Source of the DNA: Candidatus Delongbacteria bacterium
Lineage (GTDB): Bacteria > UBA4055
Length of the DNA stretch: 18,918 nt
Direction: 5' to 3'
Assembly (NCBI GenBank): GCA_028702975.1
Contig: JAQVNT010000005.1
Coordinates: 1 to 18,918 of the forward strand
Below, piece after piece: positions 1 to 8,073 of the stretch. The notes below the pieces were generated by a model. It was not told the origin of the DNA, made no database searches, and saw only the letters and a program-made list of their open reading frames with translations. A program made the translations under genes and the position numbers. How positions within the stretch are numbered: position 1 is the first letter of the stretch; every line of letters begins with the position of its first letter.

Positions 1-63
1 TGAATCAGCTGAGGCTAATCCCGATAATATAAAAGTAAGTAAAACCGATAATCCTCTGATCAT
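1..63 (-). CDS. 5' end of an exported protein (signal peptide only, partial)
   Basis: An ATG at 63-61 on the minus strand opens a frame that stays open to the window edge (21 codons). The residues form a textbook signal peptide: M-I-R-G, a hydrophobic core of Leu, Val, Ile and Phe, then an A-S-A cleavage site followed by D-S. An AGAAGGA ribosome binding site lies just upstream, and the start is only 15 nt after the stop of the PorV-like gene, so it is very probably the fourth gene of the same operon. The mature protein lies outside the window, so no function can be given. Confidence 0.7.
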   Translation of the reverse strand, partial: MIRGLSVLLTFILSGLASADS

Positions 64-78
64 GCGTAATTCCTTCTG

Positions 79-1035
79 TTAGAAATAAAACCTCCATGAG
101 ACCGTATGAGGATCCCAGACCGAAATATCTTCATGCGTGTAGGCGTAGTCAACGATCATCTTCTTGCTGCTGATGACGAATTCGTAACCGAAACCGAGGC
201 TGAGCCAGCCGGATACTGTGCCGGCGCGGAAAGCTATCGAGCTGTTATTGTTCTCGAATTTTTTGATCCATTCCAGTCCAAAACCGTGCCCGTAATCCTT
301 CAGATCGATCGAATTGATATCAGCGTAGAACGAGAGCTCCCTGTTGAATGATGGGTTCCATGCCGCGCCTGCCGACCATGATACCGGGAAATAATCGTAG
401 GAGGATGAACCGTCGCTCCAGACATCCGAACTGTCCCATGAATTCTTTCCCTTAACATTCCGGGCGCTCAACCCGAATGAGAGATCCGTATATTTTGGTA
501 AGACCGCGATCGCTCCGATATCATAGGCGAAAGTGAGAGAGGACACTGTCTCTTCCGAGTGATCTAATTCAGGAAATCTCGCCCAGATCAGTTTAGCAGT
601 AACTCCAATTGAGAGAAATTCTTTTGGCCTGAGACCGAAATTAAGATAGAATAAGTTTTCATTATACGAATATGTGGCAAATTGATCCCCGTATTTGTCC
701 CTTCCTTCTATATCGCCTGTTCCTGTGTAAAGAATACCTCCGCTGACCGTCGCGCCTCTATTTATTGGATGGACATAAGACAGATACGCGAATTTCCTGT
801 CCATTGAAAGTATTTTCATCCCGCACAAAACCTGCCTTTCAGTTACATGAGATGCGGATGCGGGGTTAAAAAAGAGAGAGTACGCCGAGCGTGTATCAGC
901 CGTGACCGCCCTTCCCAGACTCTCTGATCTTGCATCGAGTCCGTAACGCAAAAATGCACCGGCATAACCTGCGGTCTCTGAAGCTGCAAGAAATGCGGCG
1001 GTAATAAGAATAAATATTGCTAATTGTTTCTTCAT
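79..1035 (-). CDS. PorV/PorQ-family outer-membrane barrel protein
   Basis: A 318-residue exported protein. A signal peptide (residues 1 to about 24, ending near A-G-Y-A) is followed by the PorV/PorQ (UPF0164-like) N-terminus: a G-A-F-L-R-Y-G segment, then an A-R-S-x-S-L-G-R-A block, and the family's F-F-N-P-A-S motif near residues 56-61. The remainder has the alternating aromatic/polar pattern of membrane beta strands and ends in an aromatic residue (W-R-F-Y-F), as outer-membrane barrels do. In Bacteroidota, PorV is the outer-membrane shuttle protein of the type IX secretion system; many FCB genomes carry several paralogues of uncertain role. It starts 10 nt after the stop of a gene whose product ends in a sorting-type domain, which supports an export link. 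At 318 residues it is shorter than PorV of Porphyromonas. Family membership is fairly sure, PorV versus PorQ or another paralogue is not. Confidence 0.8.
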   Translation of the reverse strand: MKKQLAIFILITAAFLAASETAGYAGAFLRYGLDARSESLGRAVTADTRSAYSLFFNPASASHVTERQVLCGMKILSMDRKFAYLSYVHPINRGATVSGGILYTGTGDIEGRDKYGDQFATYSYNENLFYLNFGLRPKEFLSIGVTAKLIWARFPELDHSEETVSSLTFAYDIGAIAVLPKYTDLSFGLSARNVKGKNSWDSSDVWSDGSSSYDYFPVSWSAGAAWNPSFNRELSFYADINSIDLKDYGHGFGLEWIKKFENNNSSIAFRAGTVSGWLSLGFGYEFVISSKKMIVDYAYTHEDISVWDPHTVSWRFYF

Positions 1036-1045
1036 CGGATTTCCG

Positions 1046-2521
1046 TTATTCGAATATTATAATTTTATTCCAGACTTTCTCATCGTCATATCTTATAATG
1101 TAGTAGTAAACACCGTTGGCGACCGTTTTGCCGTAACTGTCCTTTCCGTCCCATACCATATAACTCTCCCCGGCTTCGTAATATTCGGAAGATATAACTG
1201 TCCTTACCTTCTCCATCGCGAAATTGAATATCTCACATGTGACCTGAGAATTTTTGTTAAGCTTGAACTGTATCTTAACCTCTCCGAATTTCTGGGGAGA
1301 GAACGGGTTAGGGTAAGCGTAAGTATCATTAGAAGAATCTGACGACGGCTCATAGGCTTCGATCATGTACCAGGTGTTCCCGTTGTCTTCGCTGACAGCC
1401 ATACCCTGCCCCGTCCCGACGAACATAATACTATTCTGATATAGAAAGGAATACACTTTTCCAACATCGACATAGTCTTTTTTGATATCTGACCATGCTC
1501 TGATCACATACTTTTCCCAGTAATTTCCTCTGTCAGCGCTTTTGAAGAGCCCGTTGTCACCGCAGGCGTAAACATCAGTCCCGCTGAACCCGAAATTGTA
1601 TATCTTCTCACCGGTCAGGCATTTATTCCAGCTTGCGCCGTTGTCACTGGTATATGAAACACCGTTGCTCTCGGCAGAGCTCTCCGCCAGCCAGGTCGCC
1701 GCATAAACATATTCTTTACCTTCCGCCTGATCATACAAAGATTTTACGGCAGTTACGAAATTTCCTGTCAGACCGTCCGCATATGTGAACTGCTTCCATT
1801 CCCTCAGACTGTCGGGTGTATTGTATTCCGTACAGAGATTAACTCCTTCGGCAGTGCCGACCCAGAGATTTCCCGATCCGGTGATATGAACGGAGAACAT
1901 TCGCTGGTTCATATAGTTGATCGGAGACCATTCCTTGTGGTCGCATGTAAGCGTTCTCCATGTCTGACCGGCATCATCGGATTTTTGTATCGACTGCCCG
2001 AAGCACGCCATCCATACGCCGCCCAGACTGTCGCACGCGATATCGTAAGCGAGTCCCTGAACAGGCGTGATACCCGGCTGTGGAAAGTGCGTCCATGTCT
2101 TTCCCGAATCCGGCGACATGTGAACTCCAGATCCGACCGGCAGAAATTCGTCAACATCAGCGATAAACGAATCTGCGGCCGTTGTCATCCAGATGTTGCT
2201 GAACCTGTCAACCGCTATGGCGCTCGATCCGCCGTGACCCACATATGAATTTCTCCATATAAGTTCACTTATGTCGTCAAGCGTATTATATGCGGTCGAA
2301 AATCCGGCGCCTGTCGCTGAGAATATCAAAGTGTCGGGCTCTGAAACAGTATTTTTACTCTCGACAATATCCAGTATAAAATTACCTTCAGGCCTGTCGC
2401 TTTCTGTCTCCCATCCCTTAACGCCCTTCTCATAAAGTCCGGTTCCAGAAGGAATGAAGGCAGAAAATATATTACTTAAGCTTAAAAGGATCGATATAAT
2501 TGTAATAAGTCTCATTATCAT
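1046..2521 (-). CDS. Asp-box beta-propeller protein with C-terminal FlgD-like/type IX-type sorting domain
   Basis: A 491-residue secreted protein. A signal peptide occupies about residues 1-21. At least five Asp-box turns (S-x-D-x-G-x-T/S-W type) are visible near residues 136-143, 181-188, 291-298, 328-335 and 377-384, the hallmark of sialidase/BNR-type propellers; blades such as N-L-W-V-G-T near 218 also resemble the two-component-regulator propeller repeat. Residues 401-491 form a FlgD-Ig-like C-terminal domain: it opens with Y-P-N-P-F-S-P, has a V-W-D-G-K-D segment and N-G-V-Y-Y-Y near 457-474, and ends in a short basic strand. That is the form of many FCB type-A sorting domains. No catalytic residues were identified, so no enzymatic role is claimed. 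Its first 50 nt overlap the lipoprotein gene upstream. The second ATG, at 2515, is better spaced from a GGAA sequence than the first and may be the true start. Confidence 0.82.
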   Translation of the reverse strand: MIMRLITIISILLSLSNIFSAFIPSGTGLYEKGVKGWETESDRPEGNFILDIVESKNTVSEPDTLIFSATGAGFSTAYNTLDDISELIWRNSYVGHGGSSAIAVDRFSNIWMTTAADSFIADVDEFLPVGSGVHMSPDSGKTWTHFPQPGITPVQGLAYDIACDSLGGVWMACFGQSIQKSDDAGQTWRTLTCDHKEWSPINYMNQRMFSVHITGSGNLWVGTAEGVNLCTEYNTPDSLREWKQFTYADGLTGNFVTAVKSLYDQAEGKEYVYAATWLAESSAESNGVSYTSDNGASWNKCLTGEKIYNFGFSGTDVYACGDNGLFKSADRGNYWEKYVIRAWSDIKKDYVDVGKVYSFLYQNSIMFVGTGQGMAVSEDNGNTWYMIEAYEPSSDSSNDTYAYPNPFSPQKFGEVKIQFKLNKNSQVTCEIFNFAMEKVRTVISSEYYEAGESYMVWDGKDSYGKTVANGVYYYIIRYDDEKVWNKIIIFE

Positions 2522-3689
2522 TTCCGGTATTAATATTTTTAGAATTCTTGGCCGACAGAACTATGGCCGACTGATATATCTCGCTGATATTTCCTGCTTT
2601 ATCATATGCCGTTATTGAAAAACTGAAAGTTCCTGAAGCTCCTTGGTTATAAGAAAAACCAATTGAATATAACCCGTCGTTCTCAGTTTCGTCGCCGCTC
2701 GTTATAAAATCCCCGTCATCGAGAAGCTCATATTCCAGCATGTTTATTGTTATCATAACCCTTTCTATATCCTGATATGAAAGACGCCCCTGCGGGTCGT
2801 TTATTAATGACCTTATCCAGAAAACCCCCTGTTCAGCCGTATTTATCGTATCGGGATGTTCCGTACTTACTATCGTCGGAGGAAGATTTTCGATCCTTAT
2901 AAAATCCAGTTTAAGACTGTCACTTTCTCCATAATAATCAGTTGCTATGAACGTCAAGTTGTATCTGTTGTTGGTTTTTAAACCCGCGGCTAAAGTTGAA
3001 TCGAGCTGAAATACAATATCCGAAAGCGGGTTCTGTCTTGTAAATTCATAATCCTTGGGAATGTTGTCCCTGTTCCTTATCTCCAGTCTGAGAGTCTGAT
3101 TGTCGTTGTAGCCGGCAGCGTCATTATCGGGATCTTCTACTTTGACAACAATATTTCTTGTCTTAAAACCTGAGATCAGTGTGTCATTTTCGTTCAATCC
3201 CGTTACAGAAACGATATCCGGCGCTGTATTCGATCTTACCCTTATTCCTTCCACAGGTTCATACTCTTTTATAAGGTTTTCTCCATTTACCGATTCAATG
3301 TTCAGCCGCCAGTCACCTTCAGCCGGATAACTTTGAGCGTTTATACCGCCCGACCATATATTGTTGGACGCGGCAAGATCGTTCCTGAGAGAATCGTCAA
3401 TGATGCCGTCATCGTAAAGATCGATACTTACCGTGTCGGTACCTGAAGTAAAATAAGCTAGTACGCTGATGCTGTCTTCCGGTAAATAATTCGAGTCGAA
3501 AGAAAGCCTGAAAAAATATATCATGTCTTTCGAGAACTGTATCCTTGAAGGAATTACTGACCCGTCCCTGTCAAATGTTACATATTTATCTGTTTCGGGT
3601 GTTAAGGGATCTTCCTGGTCGCACGAAGAAATGAAGAGCAGTACCGAAACTGATGCTATTAAGGTTATTATGTATTTGAGCTTATTCAT
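2472..3689 (-). CDS. Ig-repeat lipoprotein
   Basis: A 405-residue exported lipoprotein of unknown function. The N-terminus is a type II signal peptide with lipobox I-S-S-C (Cys23). The acidic residues just after the cysteine (D-Q-E-D) recall the charged lipoprotein export signals that send some Bacteroidota lipoproteins to the cell surface; applying that here is inference. The mature part looks like a string of beta-sandwich domains. Two modules share a D-D-G ... N-D motif followed by an aromatic residue (near residues 93-113 and 324-344), as seen in Ig-like repeats of surface proteins. A central part begins N-T-A-P-D and a later one L-P-P-T-I-V, both typical linker starts of such domains. 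It is the first gene of the minus-strand operon, with an AGGCAG ribosome binding site and a good promoter upstream. Confidence 0.75.
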   Translation of the reverse strand: MNKLKYIITLIASVSVLLFISSCDQEDPLTPETDKYVTFDRDGSVIPSRIQFSKDMIYFFRLSFDSNYLPEDSISVLAYFTSGTDTVSIDLYDDGIIDDSLRNDLAASNNIWSGGINAQSYPAEGDWRLNIESVNGENLIKEYEPVEGIRVRSNTAPDIVSVTGLNENDTLISGFKTRNIVVKVEDPDNDAAGYNDNQTLRLEIRNRDNIPKDYEFTRQNPLSDIVFQLDSTLAAGLKTNNRYNLTFIATDYYGESDSLKLDFIRIENLPPTIVSTEHPDTINTAEQGVFWIRSLINDPQGRLSYQDIERVMITINMLEYELLDDGDFITSGDETENDGLYSIGFSYNQGASGTFSFSITAYDKAGNISEIYQSAIVLSAKNSKNINTGNDNETYYNYIDPFKLK

Positions 3690-3720
3690 TTTCTGCCTGT
3701 TTTATTATTCTGCAGCGTGA

Positions 3721-3749
3721 AAAATAATTCTTTTATTACCGATTGTCAA
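3721..3749 (-). promoter_or_regulatory. Sigma70-type promoter for the minus-strand surface operon
   Basis: Reading the minus strand, TTGACA (3749-3744) is followed after exactly 17 nt by TATTTT (3726-3721). The -35 box is a perfect consensus match and the -10 matches four of six bases. Transcription would start near 3714, about 25 nt before the ATG at 3689, leaving room for the AGGCAG ribosome binding site. It lies in the 175-nt divergent region between the two operons. Confidence 0.65.
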
Positions 3750-3810
3750 ACATATTACTTAAACGGTCAAATATTCATGCGGTTCATAATAATTTATTTT
3801 TATGTAGATA

Positions 3811-3838
3811 TTCAAGTTTAAATTTCTTATTTTATCAT
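3811..3838 (+). promoter_or_regulatory. Possible promoter for the Mla-type operon
   Basis: TTCAAG (3811-3816) and TATCAT (3833-3838) are 16 nt apart in a very AT-rich stretch just upstream of the mlaD-like gene. They are imperfect matches, and other AT-rich hexamers in 3783-3811 could serve instead. A promoter must lie somewhere in 3690-3864, since this is the start of the plus-strand operon. Confidence 0.3.
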
Positions 3839-3864
3839 CGAACAAATTCTTAGACGGGGATAAA

Positions 3865-4845
3865 ATGGTAACAAGAGCACAAAAGATTCGGGTATTAACG
3901 CTTCTAGCTATCTCTCTAATAGTAGTATTTTATGTTTTGTTCCTCCTGGTCGGTAAAAAAATAATGTCAAGAAACGATACTTACTACATCAAATTACAGA
4001 AACAGTCCGTGACCGGATTGAACATAGGTACCGATGTAAAATATTATGGGATCAATATTGGAAAAGTCGTGGACATCGTGGTCAATCCCGAGGACATATC
4101 TGAGATCATAGTGACGGTAAGCGTAAAGCAGGGAACTCCTATTAAAGAAACCGCTACTGCGAACCTTTCGTATCAGAGCATCGCGACCGGACTGAAACAG
4201 ATCGAGATCACCGGAGGAGATAACGAAGACAGGACTCTTCAGCCCGAGGAATTCATAAAAGCCGGGTCCGATCTGTTCAACGATATTACCGGTAAAGCCG
4301 AAATAATAGCTCAAAAGATCGAATCACTGCTGAACAACCTGATATTCATCACCGAACAAGAGAATGCTCAAAAATTCGTGGATCTTATATCGCAGCTTGA
4401 AGATGATTCAAGAAAGCTTGATACTCTGATAACGGCTGCGAACGATTTTCTGGCGGACAACAATGAGGAGCTCAAGAATATCCTCAGAAAAGGCTCTGTA
4501 ATGATAGATAATGTCTCAGACGCATCGTCAGCCGCCGCAAAAGCTTTAAGAAATCTTGACAAAAAGGTTCAGTCGGAAGAACTTGACAGTTCACTTAAAG
4601 ATCTTGCCGAGATCATGCGTAAGATAAATTCCAAAGACCTCGACGTGCTGATAACATCTCTCAATGAACTGGTGAAAAAATCAGAGTCAACTGTTTCAAC
4701 GATCGACAGGACTTTCCTTCAGGGCAGAAACGACATACTGCGCTCTATCGAACTCTTCAAAGAAACACTTGAGAACATAAACGAGTTTGCGATCCTCATA
4801 AGAGACAATCCTGATATTTTAATTAGAGGTAAAGACGGTGACTAA
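3865..4845 (+). CDS. mlaD: MlaD-like MCE-domain lipid transport protein
   Basis: A 326-residue protein of the MlaD/MCE family, which forms rings that bind lipid and sit on a MlaE-MlaF ABC transporter in the inner membrane. One N-terminal membrane helix (about residues 9-30) anchors it. The MCE domain follows at about residues 36-116, with the characteristic G-L-N-I-G-T-D-V-K-Y-Y-G-I-N-I-G-K-V segment near 50-67 and a L-S-Y-Q-S-I-A-T-G-L stretch near 100-110. Residues 125-326 are strongly helical with heptad-like spacing and probably extend into the periplasm as a helical tube or coiled coil. A GGGGAT sequence 6 nt ahead of the ATG is a plausible ribosome binding site. It is the first gene of an operon that also holds the permease and ATPase, which supports the call. 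The symbol indicates family only; orthology to E. coli mlaD is not shown. Confidence 0.88.
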   Translation: MVTRAQKIRVLTLLAISLIVVFYVLFLLVGKKIMSRNDTYYIKLQKQSVTGLNIGTDVKYYGINIGKVVDIVVNPEDISEIIVTVSVKQGTPIKETATANLSYQSIATGLKQIEITGGDNEDRTLQPEEFIKAGSDLFNDITGKAEIIAQKIESLLNNLIFITEQENAQKFVDLISQLEDDSRKLDTLITAANDFLADNNEELKNILRKGSVMIDNVSDASSAAAKALRNLDKKVQSEELDSSLKDLAEIMRKINSKDLDVLITSLNELVKKSESTVSTIDRTFLQGRNDILRSIELFKETLENINEFAILIRDNPDILIRGKDGD

Positions 4846-5449
4846 TAAATATTTTCTCATATTCGCATTCCTGATAATATCAGCCTGCAGTATAAAAACA
4901 ATGAAGGATTATTATGTACTCTCTTACATACCTGATCCTGAAGAAATGAGCAGATTTAATATTTCTTCCCTTCCTATAAATGCAAGGGTCGAAGTCCTTA
5001 ATTTTGAGATGAATCGCGTATACGACAGGAATTCAATAGTAATAAGAGAATCTCTACACAAACTTTCCTTTGACGAAAAGAACAACTGGGCTCTCAGACC
5101 GGACAGGGCGTTACCTGAGCTTCTGATATATCATATAAACGCAGCAGGAATATTCAAGGAATGCGGAAGGGATTTTATCTCCAGCACGCCGGATTATTTT
5201 ATTACGGGAACGATCAATAACATAGAGATATACAGAGGCGTAAACTCAATTCAGGCCCATCTGAATATAATCATGGAACTTAAAGACCGGAACCGGAACG
5301 TTGTTGTATCTCACAGAATAGATGAAAAGAGAGATATCAAGAACTACGATGTTACTTTTTTTATAAAAATATCCGGAGACATTATAAAAAAAGGTACGCA
5401 TGAATTTCTTGTGAAAATAGTTGACTATTTTACTAAAAATAAAGGATAA
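4838..5449 (+). CDS. PqiC-like ABC-transport auxiliary lipoprotein
   Basis: A 203-residue lipoprotein starting with GTG and overlapping the mlaD-like gene by 8 nt, so the two are probably translationally coupled. The signal peptide ends in lipobox I-S-A-C (Cys17); the next residue is Ser, compatible with outer-membrane sorting by the E. coli rule. After it comes the Y-Y-V-L-S motif that opens the auxiliary lipoprotein family to which PqiC belongs, followed by an alpha/beta region in which the R-P-D-R-A-L-P-E-L-L segment (about residues 87-96) and a later strand near D-Y-F-I-T-G-T fit that fold. PqiC is the outer-membrane partner of the PqiAB MCE system in E. coli, so this is probably the outer-membrane end of the lipid route here. 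The family call rests on the lipobox, the Y-Y-V-L motif and context. Confidence 0.75.
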   Translation: MTNKYFLIFAFLIISACSIKTMKDYYVLSYIPDPEEMSRFNISSLPINARVEVLNFEMNRVYDRNSIVIRESLHKLSFDEKNNWALRPDRALPELLIYHINAAGIFKECGRDFISSTPDYFITGTINNIEIYRGVNSIQAHLNIIMELKDRNRNVVVSHRIDEKRDIKNYDVTFFIKISGDIIKKGTHEFLVKIVDYFTKNKG

Positions 5450-7001
5450 TCCTATCAGACCTTCTATCGTATTAATATTGCTTGTTTTTTCGTTCGCTTT
5501 CGCAGGAACTTACAAAACATGGTTGAGCGGGACACCCGAAGAACAGATAGCTGTGGAAGGAGCTGACGATCAACTTGGCTACGGAAGGCTCTTTGTGCCT
5601 TCTATGTCTCTTCCCGGATGGGAGCCAGGTATCAAGATCTATAAAAGCGGTGAAGGGATCATAGCTGACGAAGCTTCGCCCGGTAAGAGCATATTCCTGA
5701 AACCCGGAAGATATACCGCTCTGTACGGATCGTCCGAAGACCCGGTCGATCTTGTCCAAAAGCATTTCACGATCAACGAGCATCAGACCACTCTTTTACA
5801 GCCCGACTGGTCCGGACTTGTGGTCAGCGTGATCAATGAGAACATGGAATATATAAGGTTCGGATATGAAGTGATGCACCTGGAAACAGGTATCTCGGCA
5901 GGTTCAAGATACAGCAGAGAGGAAAGCAGTTTCAATGACATGAACTATACATGGGTGCTCCCGCCGGGAAAGTACAAGCTGGTGAGGCAGGGAGAACCGT
6001 TCAACACTATAGTCAACTTTTCCACTTTCGAATTAAAGAAGGGAGAGCTTACTGAAATAGTCGTTGTGATCGATGATGCTCAGCGATTTATAGGATCAGG
6101 CGAACTGGGGCTTCTTGAAAATTACAGTAATTCAAAGAATGTATGGTTCGATAAATTAAGCCTGAAGGGTTCTGTTTCACTCTACAGCGACAATGCTGAC
6201 GGAGAAGGCGAGAATTCTACAGATATAATTTCTCAGGCCAAGATCGACAACAGGCTTATCTATGATTCAAAACCCTATTACCTCAATTTCAGACAATCTT
6301 TAAACGAGGAGTTCTCAAAGCTTGAAGATACTGAAGGTCTGAGAGTAAGTTTCGACGAACTGAATCTGAGTAATACAGGCATATACTACTTTACGGATAT
6401 TTTCGGATTATATGGAGAACTCAGCCTTAAAACAAAAATATTCCCCGATTACAGATATGATATACCTGGAACTGCCTCAGTTTGGATAGAGCACAGGGAC
6501 GGATCAATAGAGATATTATCCGGAATAACAGAATTCAAGATATCTGAACCGATCTCTCCAATAAATACAGGTGAGAATATCGGCTTTAATTTTACTTTCA
6601 TCAAGTCATCCAACTCGAATCTTTACTTGAGGACCGGATTCGGTTTTAAACAGGATTTTAATGAAAATGTTTATCTCAATACTTCAGCCTCAGATTCACT
6701 TTATATTTTTGCCGAACAGGACAATTTGTATTCAAAAGGAATAATCCTTACTGCCGGCGCAGACTTTAATTTTCCCGGCAACATTACTTATACTTCAACT
6801 GCCGATTTTTTTTACAATCTGGACAGGTCCGACAATTATCTGATCGAATGGGAGAATGATGTAACGTTTAAAATATTCCGATATGTATCTCTTGATTACA
6901 GCCTGAATCTGATTTACGACCACATAGCAGACTCTTCAACTAACTATTGGGTTTATGATCACAAACTTGCAGTCGAATTCTCTTATTATTTAAACCGTTA
7001 G
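5421..7001 (+). CDS. Exported protein with two repeated N-terminal modules and probable outer-membrane barrel, in Mla-type operon
   Basis: A 526-residue protein that I do not recognise. A hydrophobic segment (residues 15-28, ending A-F-A before G) is a signal peptide. Residues 55-217 seem to contain two copies of an ~85-residue beta module; each has a P-G-R/K-Y turn (near 95 and 182) followed by a strand, an F-x-x-x-x turn and a hydrophobic strand. From about residue 245 on, the sequence has alternating aromatic/polar strands (Y-Y-F-T-D-I-F-G-L-Y, V-E-F-S-Y-Y-L) typical of an outer-membrane beta barrel and ends in L-N-R. The position between the PqiC-like lipoprotein and the MlaE-type permease suggests the outer-membrane component of this lipid transport system, by inference. 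The start is unclear: the TTG at 5421 lies inside the previous gene with no ribosome binding site, while an ATC at 5454 has an ideal AAAGGA site and gives a normal signal peptide. Confidence 0.7.
   Translation: MTILLKIKDNPIRPSIVLILLVFSFAFAGTYKTWLSGTPEEQIAVEGADDQLGYGRLFVPSMSLPGWEPGIKIYKSGEGIIADEASPGKSIFLKPGRYTALYGSSEDPVDLVQKHFTINEHQTTLLQPDWSGLVVSVINENMEYIRFGYEVMHLETGISAGSRYSREESSFNDMNYTWVLPPGKYKLVRQGEPFNTIVNFSTFELKKGELTEIVVVIDDAQRFIGSGELGLLENYSNSKNVWFDKLSLKGSVSLYSDNADGEGENSTDIISQAKIDNRLIYDSKPYYLNFRQSLNEEFSKLEDTEGLRVSFDELNLSNTGIYYFTDIFGLYGELSLKTKIFPDYRYDIPGTASVWIEHRDGSIEILSGITEFKISEPISPINTGENIGFNFTFIKSSNSNLYLRTGFGFKQDFNENVYLNTSASDSLYIFAEQDNLYSKGIILTAGADFNFPGNITYTSTADFFYNLDRSDNYLIEWENDVTFKIFRYVSLDYSLNLIYDHIADSSTNYWVYDHKLAVEFSYYLNR
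5441..5446 (+). promoter_or_regulatory. Ribosome binding site that fits an ATC start at 5454
   Basis: AAAGGA at 5441-5446 precedes the ATC codon at 5454 by 7 nt, the usual spacing. It overlaps the end of the PqiC-like gene. No ATG, GTG or TTG in the right frame lies at a suitable distance: TTG at 5421 is upstream of the site and TTG at 5478 would leave only nine residues of signal peptide. Confidence 0.4.
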
Positions 7002-7005
7002 AATA

Positions 7006-8073
7006 ATGATAAAAAAGACCGACATCAATACTCTTAAGGTAACCGGTGATTTCAGCAACGACAGGATAAATGAATTTAAAAAGAATTACAATGATCTGAA
7101 AAGAACTTCTGCCAAGCCTGTGATCGATCTTTCAGAAGTACAGCACGCCGGAACGCTGGCTTTAGCTTTTCTTGAATATATATCCCGAAACAAAAAAGTT
7201 GAGATCCGCGCGGCAGAAAGCCTCAGATCAGAAATTGAAGAATTCGCCAAAGCGTCAGGTTATGAGAACGCAGAGACAAAGCTTTCCTTCACAGACAGAA
7301 CGGTGGCAACAGTTTCAGATTTCTTTAACGAGCTGGGTGATTTCGTTATACTTTCAGCGGATATTTTTTATTACTCCATAAGATCAATTTTCAATTCTTC
7401 AGGCAGAAGAAAAGGTTCGGTGTTCGAACAAATGTTCCTTATGGGAAATAATGCCGTGCCGATAGTTTTCCTTCTGTCATTTTTAATCGGGCTCGTGCTG
7501 TCACTTCAGTCAGCCGCCCAGCTTAAGCAGTTCGGAGCCAACATCTATCTCGTGGATCTTATCGTCATAGGGATGATACTTGAAATGGGACCGATACTTA
7601 CATCAGTCATCGTAGCCGGAAGAACAGGTTCGGCTATTGCGGCAGAGATATCCACGATGAAGATAACAGAGGAGCTTGACGCCCTGAGGGTGATGGCGCT
7701 TAACCCTCTCAAATATGTCGTGGCGCCGAAAATGCTTTCGTTGACAGTATGCCTTCCGATACTCACTATATTGGCCAACTTTGTTGGCATATTCGGAGGT
7801 TTCATTGTTGGCGTTCTCTATCTTGACCTGAGCTTAGACATATTTGTAAACAGGACTTTTGACGTGATGACGCTGTATTATTGGTGGCAGAGCATGCTCA
7901 AGAGCGTGCTTTTCAGCTGGCTTATTGTTCTTATCGGAGCTCATTTCGGATTTAAAGTCAAGGGAGGCTCCGAGGCTGTGGGAAAAGCCGCCACTTCTTC
8001 AGTCGTTGCTTCGATCTTCGCCATCATCATGACGGACGCGGTGTTAAGTTTAATTTTTTATTTTGAGTGGTAG
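7006..8073 (+). CDS. mlaE: STAS-MlaE fusion: lipid ABC transporter permease
   Basis: A 355-residue permease of the MlaE family with a fused N-terminal STAS domain. Residues 1 to about 95 are STAS-like: a V-I-D-L-S-E-V strand (39-45) leads into an A-G-T-L-A-L helix start, with Thr50 at the position equivalent to the regulatory Ser/Thr. In E. coli the STAS protein MlaB is separate and activates the ATPase, so the fusion does that job in cis. Residues 100-355 carry the MlaE helices and the family's coupling motif, G-R-T-G-S-A-I-A-A-E ... E-E-L-D-A-L-R-V-M (205-230). The ATG lies 4 nt after the preceding stop and has no clear ribosome binding site, so it is probably coupled. The ATPase gene follows immediately. 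Confidence 0.93.
   Translation: MIKKTDINTLKVTGDFSNDRINEFKKNYNDLKRTSAKPVIDLSEVQHAGTLALAFLEYISRNKKVEIRAAESLRSEIEEFAKASGYENAETKLSFTDRTVATVSDFFNELGDFVILSADIFYYSIRSIFNSSGRRKGSVFEQMFLMGNNAVPIVFLLSFLIGLVLSLQSAAQLKQFGANIYLVDLIVIGMILEMGPILTSVIVAGRTGSAIAAEISTMKITEELDALRVMALNPLKYVVAPKMLSLTVCLPILTILANFVGIFGGFIVGVLYLDLSLDIFVNRTFDVMTLYYWWQSMLKSVLFSWLIVLIGAHFGFKVKGGSEAVGKAATSSVVASIFAIIMTDAVLSLIFYFEW

Noticed and set aside
1886..2248. 120-codon plus-strand open frame inside the propeller gene
   Set aside because: The opposite strand encodes a signal peptide, Asp boxes and a sorting domain; the plus-strand product is Arg-rich with no recognisable pattern.
3690..3864. Small gene or RNA in the divergent region
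   Set aside because: The stretch is AT-rich and filled by promoter-like hexamers. No frame with a ribosome binding site and no stable stem was seen.
4838..5449. Possible pseudogene or start error because of the GTG start and overlap
   Set aside because: The product has a complete signal peptide with lipobox and family motif, and an AGAGG site precedes the GTG, so the gene looks intact.
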